Below, one piece after another: positions 59,013 through 64,000 of a stretch of 64,000 nt of DNA. The stretch is taken from positions 186,001-250,000 of the forward strand of contig NZ_CP101740.1 of assembly GCF_024496245.1 (NCBI RefSeq), given 5' to 3'. The notes beneath the pieces were generated by a model. The model was not told the DNA's origin. It did no database searches and saw nothing but the letters and a program-made list of their open reading frames with translations. Source of the stretch: Sphingomonas qomolangmaensis. Its GTDB lineage: Bacteria > Pseudomonadota > Alphaproteobacteria > Sphingomonadales > Sphingomonadaceae. The stretch's first letter is position 1. Each line of letters opens with the position of its first letter. A program made the translations under genes and the position numbers.

Positions 59013-60311
59013 TCACCGCGGCGCAGGAGGCGTCCTTCCGGCGAAGGTGACGATGCTCTCGGTCCCATCCGCCCCCACCGACGATACCCCGAAGAAATGA
59101 TCGTCGACGATCATGTCCTTGACCACCAATTCGGTTCCGGTGGTGTCGCGGTGACCGGTCCAGTCGGAGGTGTCGTTGCGGCGCCAGTGGATGCGATAGC
59201 GGGCGGCGCCCTCGACCGGCTGCCACTTCACCGTCGCGTCGAAGCTCAGCGCGCCGTCGACGCTCACGCCCTCGGGGGCGGCGGGAGCATTGGCGAGGCG
59301 GCGGGCGGCGGCGATGTTGATCGCGGTAACCTTCGCCAGATAGGGGAAGTCCATCTTGTCGATCGTGTCGCCATAGACGCGGCCGTTTTCGGTGCGCAGA
59401 TTCTGGTGCTGCTGGTCGTAATTCTCGGCGCCGACCGAGAAGCGCACCGCAGGATAGCCCAGCCGCAGGAACGCCTCGTGATCGCCACCGCGGCCGAACC
59501 GGTCGGGGCGGCGCACCGCGAACACGTCGAGCGCGCCGGGCATGCCCTCGGCGACGTCGTCGACCGCCTTGGCGAGCGAGCGGCTGGGGCCGTCATCCTC
59601 GCCGCCGTCGCCGCGCCGGCGCTTGGCTTCCTCGATCGTCTCGACCTGGCGGATGCCTTCGGAGAAGACGCGGACGCGGTCGGCGACGCGCTTGCCGTTC
59701 TGGCCTACCGTGTTGCCGACGATGTCGTTGCTGAGCACCGCCGAGACGTTCCAGCCGCGCTCGCGCGCGGTTTCGGCGAGCAGCGTTGCGCCCCACAGCC
59801 CCTGCTCCTCGCCCGACAGCGCGGCATAAACGATCGTCGCACGATGCTTCTGCTTCGACAGCAGCCGCGCGGCTTCGAACACCAAGGCGACCCCCGAGGC
59901 ATCGTCGTTGGCGCCGGGCGCGTCGCCCGTTGCGTCCATCACGTCGCTGTTGCGGCTGTCGATATGCCCCTGGAGAATGACGACGCGGCCAGGCTCGGTG
60001 CCCGGCTGGATCGCGAGCACGTCGACGACGTTGACGCCGGTCGGTGCGCGCGGGCCGGTGAAACTGCGCTCGATCGTCTCGGTCTTGATGCAGCCGCCGC
60101 ACGCCTTGGCGATCCGATCGAACTCGGCCTGCGCCCAGCGGCGCGCGGCGCCGATCCCGCGCTTGGGATCGGTGACCGAGGAGGCGGTGTGGCGGGTGCC
60201 GAAATCGACCATCGTCTGGACATCGGCGCGCAGCCGCTGCGGGCTGGGCCGGTCTTGCGCGATGGCGGGGGTGGCGAGGAGGACGAGCGGGAGGGGGAGG
60301 GTTTTGAGCAT
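59013..60311 (-). CDS. M28-family peptidase, exported, with C-terminal Fn3-like domain
   Basis: A 432-residue zinc aminopeptidase-like protein with signal peptide (MLKTLPLPLVLLATPAIA-QD). Metal-site blocks are ILQGHIDSRN, GANDDASGV, ALSGEEQGL, LSNDIVGNT and GRGGDHEAFLRLGYPA. Near the C-terminus an Fn3-like segment (LSFDATVKWQPVEGAARYRIHWRR) may be a secretion or adhesion module. Probably a periplasmic or secreted peptidase; specificity unknown. Confidence 0.88.
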   Translation of the reverse strand: MLKTLPLPLVLLATPAIAQDRPSPQRLRADVQTMVDFGTRHTASSVTDPKRGIGAARRWAQAEFDRIAKACGGCIKTETIERSFTGPRAPTGVNVVDVLAIQPGTEPGRVVILQGHIDSRNSDVMDATGDAPGANDDASGVALVFEAARLLSKQKHRATIVYAALSGEEQGLWGATLLAETARERGWNVSAVLSNDIVGNTVGQNGKRVADRVRVFSEGIRQVETIEEAKRRRGDGGEDDGPSRSLAKAVDDVAEGMPGALDVFAVRRPDRFGRGGDHEAFLRLGYPAVRFSVGAENYDQQHQNLRTENGRVYGDTIDKMDFPYLAKVTAINIAAARRLANAPAAPEGVSVDGALSFDATVKWQPVEGAARYRIHWRRNDTSDWTGHRDTTGTELVVKDMIVDDHFFGVSSVGADGTESIVTFAGRTPPAPR

Positions 60312-60391
60312 GGCGCGAACGTGGCTGGAAATCGGGCGCGGCTCAAGGTTTTCGTTTGGGGGGACGCGCTGGTGATTGCGTAATACCCTTT

Positions 60392-60486
60392 CCCCGTTCG
60401 TGCTGAGCCTGTCGAAGCACTGATCTTCTTCTGCGACTGACGCGCGAGAGAAGGACCGTGCTTCGACAGGCTCAGCACGAACGGGG
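60392..60486. repeat. REP-like inverted repeat (CTGAGCCTGTCGAAG family)
   Basis: CCCCGTTCGTGCTGAGCCTG then TCGAAGCAC (60392-60420) and its inverse (60458-60486) match over about 28 bases. The same core is present upstream of modA (8865-8960). Confidence 0.9.
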
Positions 60487-60500
60487 GTAAGCGGGTTTCC

Positions 60501-60956
60501 TCAGCTCAGCCGGTCGATCGCGTCGCGGTCGAGGCTGCCGGGGATGATCATCAGCGGCACCGAGAGCGTGCCCGCATCGGCGCCGGCGAAGTGCGACACC
60601 AGCGGCCCCGGCGGGCCGCTCGCCGCGGCGCCGAGCACGAGCGCGGCGATGTCGGGGTTGGCGGCGATCATCTCGCGGACGACCTTGGGGCCTTCGCCCT
60701 GGCGCACGGTGATCGAAGGCTTGAGACCCGATTCGGTGAGCAAGGTGCCCGCCGCGCCCGCGACCAGCGCCTCGGCGCGCAGCAGCGCTTCTTCCTCGAT
60801 CGTCGCCATCACGCCGCCCCATTGGACGAAGTCGGGGGTGGGGACGAGCGCGAGGATCTCGACCCCGCCGCCGGTCTTGACCGCTCGCCGCGCGGTGAAG
60901 CGCATCGCGATCTCGGATTCGGGACTTTCGTCGATCACCACCAGATAGGTACGCAT
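60501..60956 (-). CDS. Universal stress protein (UspA) family
   Basis: A 151-residue single-domain UspA-type protein. It starts MRTYLVVIDESPESEIAMRFT, contains the GPPGPLVSHF-like nucleotide loop region (LGAAASGPPGPLV), and ends LSVPLMIIPGSLDRDAI. The usual ATP-binding G-2X-G-9X-G(S/T) appears modified, so ATP binding is uncertain. Divergent from pdhC. Confidence 0.8.
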   Translation of the reverse strand: MRTYLVVIDESPESEIAMRFTARRAVKTGGGVEILALVPTPDFVQWGGVMATIEEEALLRAEALVAGAAGTLLTESGLKPSITVRQGEGPKVVREMIAANPDIAALVLGAAASGPPGPLVSHFAGADAGTLSVPLMIIPGSLDRDAIDRLS

Positions 60957-61132
60957 TTGCTCTCCCCCTTTTTCCCACAGGTGGCCCGGCGCGCGCCCGC
61001 GTGCAAGATGCCGCTACGGGTTCGTGCGGTTCGCGCGCTCCTTTGGCCGCCAAGCGATAACCCCAAGCCTTGACCTGCGCGGGTCACATCGCGAAGGAAG
61101 GCCTTCCCCAGGATCAAATGCCAGGATTTGCG

Positions 61133-62467
61133 ATGTCGATCGAACTCAAGATGCCGGCGCTGTCACCGACGATGGAAGAAGGCACGCTGGCCAAATGGCT
61201 GGTCAAGGAAGGCGACAGCGTGAAGTCGGGCGACCTGATGGCCGAGATCGAGACCGACAAGGCGACGATGGAATTCGAAGCGGTCGACGAAGGCGTGATG
61301 GCCAAGATCCTGGTCGCCGAGGGCACCGACGGGGTGAAGGTAGGCACCGTGATCGCGATCATCGCCGAAGAGGGCGAGGATGCGGGATCGGTCGAAGCGC
61401 CCAAGGCTGCTGCCGCGCCCGCACCCAAGGCCGATAACGTCGGCCCCGCCGCTACCGCCGACGAGGCGCGTACGCAGGAAGTCAGCGAAGAGACCGGCGC
61501 GACCGATGCTGCCGGTACCGCGCCAGCCCCGGCGTCGGGCGATCGCGTGAAGGCTAGCCCGCTGGCGCGCCGGCTGGCCGCCGAAAAGGGCATCGAGCTT
61601 TCGGCGCTGGCGGGTTCGGGGCCGAATGGCCGGATCGTGAAGGCCGATCTCGAGGGCGCCAAGCCGGGCGCCGCGCCCGCTGCCCAAAAGGCCGCCGCGC
61701 CTGCCGCCAAGAGCGAAGCGCCTGCTGCCGCTGCGGCCGCGCCGACCGAGGCCAAGGCTGTTTGGTACGACGAAAGCATCCCGCACGAGGTCGAGAAGCT
61801 CTCGAACATCCGCAAGACGATCGCGCGCCGCCTGACCGAGGCGAAGCAGACGATCCCGCACATCTATCTGACGCTCGACATCCGGCTCGATGCGCTGCTC
61901 AAGCTGCGCGGCGAGCTCAACAAGGGGCTCGAGAGCCGCGGCGTGAAGCTGTCGGTCAACGACATGCTGATCAAGGCGCTCGGCGTCGCGCTCGAGGCGA
62001 CGCCCAAGTGCAACGTCACCTTCCTTGGCAACGAGCTGGTCAGCTATAAGCGCGCCGACGTGTCGGTCGCGGTGTCGACGCCCTCGGGGCTGATCACGCC
62101 GATCATCCGCGACGCCGCCAGCATCAGCCTGTCGAAGATCTCGACGCAGATGAAGGAGCTCGCGGGGCTGGCGAAGGACAACAAGCTCAAGCCCGAGCAA
62201 TATCAGGGCGGTACCGCGAGCATCTCGAACATGGGGATGTTCGGGATCAAGCAGTTCGATGCGGTCATCAACCCGCCGCAGGGGATGATCCTGGCGGTCG
62301 GCGCGGGCGAGAAGCGGCCCTATATCGTCGACGATGCGCTGGGCGTCGCGACGGTGATGTCGGCGACCGGCAGCTTCGATCACCGCGCGATCGACGGCGC
62401 CGACGGCGCGCAGCTGATGAAGCTGTTCAAGGAGCTGGTCGAAAGCCCGCTTGGCATGATCGCCTGA
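61133..62467 (+). CDS. pdhC: Pyruvate dehydrogenase E2, dihydrolipoamide acetyltransferase
   Basis: A 444-residue E2 of the pyruvate dehydrogenase complex. It has one lipoyl domain ([20 protein letters not shown], lipoyl Lys in [13 protein letters not shown]), an Ala/Pro-rich linker, the E1/E3-binding PSBD ([21 protein letters not shown]), and the catalytic domain with [18 protein letters not shown] and [17 protein letters not shown] 61133. The E1 genes are not adjacent. It is the first of a run with a small membrane protein, a thioesterase and lpd. Confidence 0.92.
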   Translation: MSIELKMPALSPTMEEGTLAKWLVKEGDSVKSGDLMAEIETDKATMEFEAVDEGVMAKILVAEGTDGVKVGTVIAIIAEEGEDAGSVEAPKAAAAPAPKADNVGPAATADEARTQEVSEETGATDAAGTAPAPASGDRVKASPLARRLAAEKGIELSALAGSGPNGRIVKADLEGAKPGAAPAAQKAAAPAAKSEAPAAAAAAPTEAKAVWYDESIPHEVEKLSNIRKTIARRLTEAKQTIPHIYLTLDIRLDALLKLRGELNKGLESRGVKLSVNDMLIKALGVALEATPKCNVTFLGNELVSYKRADVSVAVSTPSGLITPIIRDAASISLSKISTQMKELAGLAKDNKLKPEQYQGGTASISNMGMFGIKQFDAVINPPQGMILAVGAGEKRPYIVDDALGVATVMSATGSFDHRAIDGADGAQLMKLFKELVESPLGMIA

Positions 62468-62477
62468 GCGACGCGCA

Positions 62478-62675
62478 ATGGTCTTTCGCGTCCTGATCGA
62501 GCTGTTCTACGTCCTGCTCGGACTGGGCGCGGCGATCGTGATCGGGCTGACCGCCGAATGGGCGTATCCGATCGGCGCCAAGAATATCTGGCTGGTGACC
62601 TATGCCGCGATGGTCGCGGTGGTCTTGATGGGGGTGCGCCCGATCGTGCGCGCCGCCCGGGGAATACCGCGATGA
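62478..62675 (+). CDS. Small two-helix membrane protein
   Basis: A 65-residue protein with two hydrophobic segments (about 5-25 and 40-55) and an Arg-rich tail (RPIVRAARGIPR). No family recognised. It lies 10 bases after pdhC and overlaps the next gene by 4 bases (ATGA), so it belongs to the same operon. Function unknown. Confidence 0.72.
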   Translation: MVFRVLIELFYVLLGLGAAIVIGLTAEWAYPIGAKNIWLVTYAAMVAVVLMGVRPIVRAARGIPR

Positions 62676-63097
62676 ATGCCGAAACCCCGCCCGAGGGCAG
62701 CCCCGCGATCCGCGTGACGACGATGCCGGGCGACGCCAATGCCTATGGCGACATCTTCGGCGGCTGGCTGATGAGCCAGATGGACATGGCCGCCGGGCTG
62801 GTCGCGGCGCGCTATTCGAAGGGCCGCGCGGTGACGATCGCGATGGACGGGATGCAGTTCCACGCCCCCGTCGCGGTGGGCGACGAAGTGTCGGTCTATT
62901 GCGAGCTGGTGAAGGTCGGTCGCACTTCGATGACGATCGAAGTCGAAGCCTGGCGCCGCGACCGGCACCAGGAAGAACAATGCCGGGTGACGCAGGCGCG
63001 CTTTGTGTTCGTCGCGATCGATGAGGCGCGCAAGCCTCGCGTAATAGAGAACCCCTCGGCACCCAAGGGCGAGGGATTTGGAGAAGTTCATGGCTGA
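62672..63097 (+). CDS. Acyl-CoA thioesterase, hotdog fold (YciA-like)
   Basis: A 141-residue hotdog enzyme with DANAYGDIFGGWLMSQMDMAAG, the family signature in which Asp and Gly form the active site, and VTIAMDGMQFHAPVAVGDEVSV. It hydrolyses acyl-CoA; chain length is not predictable. Being between pdhC and lpd suggests a role in CoA or acetyl-CoA balance. The start overlaps the small membrane protein by 4 bases. Confidence 0.85.
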   Translation: MNAETPPEGSPAIRVTTMPGDANAYGDIFGGWLMSQMDMAAGLVAARYSKGRAVTIAMDGMQFHAPVAVGDEVSVYCELVKVGRTSMTIEVEAWRRDRHQEEQCRVTQARFVFVAIDEARKPRVIENPSAPKGEGFGEVHG

Positions 63098-64000
63098 CAC
63101 CTACGACCTCATCGTGCTGGGCTCGGGCCCCGGCGGCTATGTCGCGGCGATCCGCGCGGCGCAGCTGGGGATGAAGACCGCGATCGTCGAGCGCGAATTG
63201 CTCGGCGGCATCTGCCTCAACTGGGGCTGCATCCCGACCAAGGCGCTGCTGCGCTCGGCCGAGATCTTCCATTATATGCAGCACGCCAAGGACTACGGGC
63301 TGAAGGCCGACGGGATCAGCGCCGATCTCGATGCGGTGGTGAAGCGCTCACGCGGGGTGTCGAAGCAGCTCAACCAGGGCGTCACGCACCTGATGAAGAA
63401 GAACAAGATCGCGGTGCATATGGGCACCGGCAAGCTCACCGCGCCCGGCAAGCTGACCGTCACCGACAAGGACGGCAAGACCACCGAGATCGAAGCCAAG
63501 AACATCATCGTCGCCACCGGCGCGCGCGCGCGCGACCTGCCGGGCACGCCCGCCGACGGCAAGCGGGTGTGGACCTATCGCCATGCGATGGTGCCGACCG
63601 AGATGCCGACCAAGCTGCTCGTCATCGGATCGGGCGCGATCGGCATCGAATTCGCCAGCTTCTATAATGACATGGGCGCGGACGTTACCGTCGTCGAGAT
63701 GGTCGACCGGATCGTGCCGGTCGAGGATGCCGATGTGTCGGCGTTCCTCGAAAAGTCGCTGACCAAGCAGGGCATGACGATCATGACCGGCGCGAGCATC
63801 AGCGACATCAAGGTTGGCGCGAACGGCGTCACCGCCAAGCTGAAGGACAAGGCGGGCAAGGAAACCGCCGGCGAATTCAGCCATGTCATCGTCGCGATCG
63901 GCATCGTCCCCAACACCGCCGATATCGGCCTGAAGGAACTGGGCGTCGAGATGGACGATCGCGGCTTCCTCAAGACCGATCCGATGTGCCGCACCAACGT
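63090..64000 (+). CDS. lpd: Dihydrolipoyl dehydrogenase, partial (E3)
   Basis: The window ends within this gene. From ATG 63090 it reads MADTYDLIVLGSGPGGYVAA, with the FAD-binding GSGPGG and the redox disulfide in GGICLNWGCIPTK. The NAD(P) domain has KLLVIGSGAIGIEFAS and VIVAIGIVPNT. It overlaps the thioesterase by 8 bases. As the E3 subunit it reoxidises lipoyl groups of the E2 complexes. Confidence 0.93.
   Translation, partial: MADTYDLIVLGSGPGGYVAAIRAAQLGMKTAIVERELLGGICLNWGCIPTKALLRSAEIFHYMQHAKDYGLKADGISADLDAVVKRSRGVSKQLNQGVTHLMKKNKIAVHMGTGKLTAPGKLTVTDKDGKTTEIEAKNIIVATGARARDLPGTPADGKRVWTYRHAMVPTEMPTKLLVIGSGAIGIEFASFYNDMGADVTVVEMVDRIVPVEDADVSAFLEKSLTKQGMTIMTGASISDIKVGANGVTAKLKDKAGKETAGEFSHVIVAIGIVPNTADIGLKELGVEMDDRGFLKTDPMCRTN

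Overview
The window is high-GC DNA, almost fully coding, from an alphaproteobacterium of the Sphingomonas type. Support for this comes from the gene set (TrcR/DUF1013, NDUFA12-like, DUF1192, DUF2155 and DUF192 proteins, a stand-alone pyruvate dehydrogenase E2), the short intergenic inverted repeats typical of sphingomonads, and the style of the RNA polymerase and ribosomal proteins. No integrase, transposase, rRNA operon or CRISPR array is visible. The assignment is inferred from gene content, not from a database comparison.

Layout. 1-5.1 kb: end of a cobalamin operon (ABC ATPase, cobD, cobQ, cobT, cobS, cobC) with start-stop overlaps throughout. 5.1-11.1 kb: tRNA-Pro, a CsgG/HfaB-like protein, lepA, a phasin and the molybdate transporter modABC. 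11.1-39.3 kb: the genes that in most bacteria form one block (trnW-secE-nusG-rplKA-rplJL-rpoBC), all on the minus strand and in the ancestral order, but separated into modules. Unrelated genes sit between them: thrC, two L,D-transpeptidases, an SDR, katG, a DUF559 nuclease-like gene, a protein with a duplicated HTH-like region, a KaiC-like/hybrid-kinase pair and a GH26-like lipoprotein. The secE, rplJ and rpoB modules each have a plausible promoter of their own; rplJ and rpoB also have terminator-like hairpins in their leaders.

39.4-50.2 kb: a GGDEF-EAL protein, a fatty acyl-AMP ligase, recX, a tandem cold-shock protein, DUF192, NDUFA12-like, DUF2155, aat, a ParA-like ATPase, an MliC-like lipoprotein, a lipoprotein/OmpA gene split at an A9 run, and a ParDE-like toxin-antitoxin pair. 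50.3-64 kb: clpA, DUF1192, a PIG3-type quinone reductase, an LpxH-like phosphoesterase, a glycosyltransferase, trcR, a dienelactone hydrolase, a GST, an M28 peptidase, a universal stress protein, and pyruvate dehydrogenase genes (pdhC and a partial lpd, with a small membrane protein and a thioesterase between them).

Points most worth following up: the lipoprotein/OmpA gene broken exactly at an A-AAA-AAG heptamer (frameshifting, slippage, phase variation or assembly error); the dispersed rpo/ribosomal block with leader attenuators; the KaiC-like ATPase overlapping a hybrid histidine kinase next to an HTH-like duplicated protein; and the palindromic repeats, including one between rpoB and rpoC and a family around the DUF559 gene.
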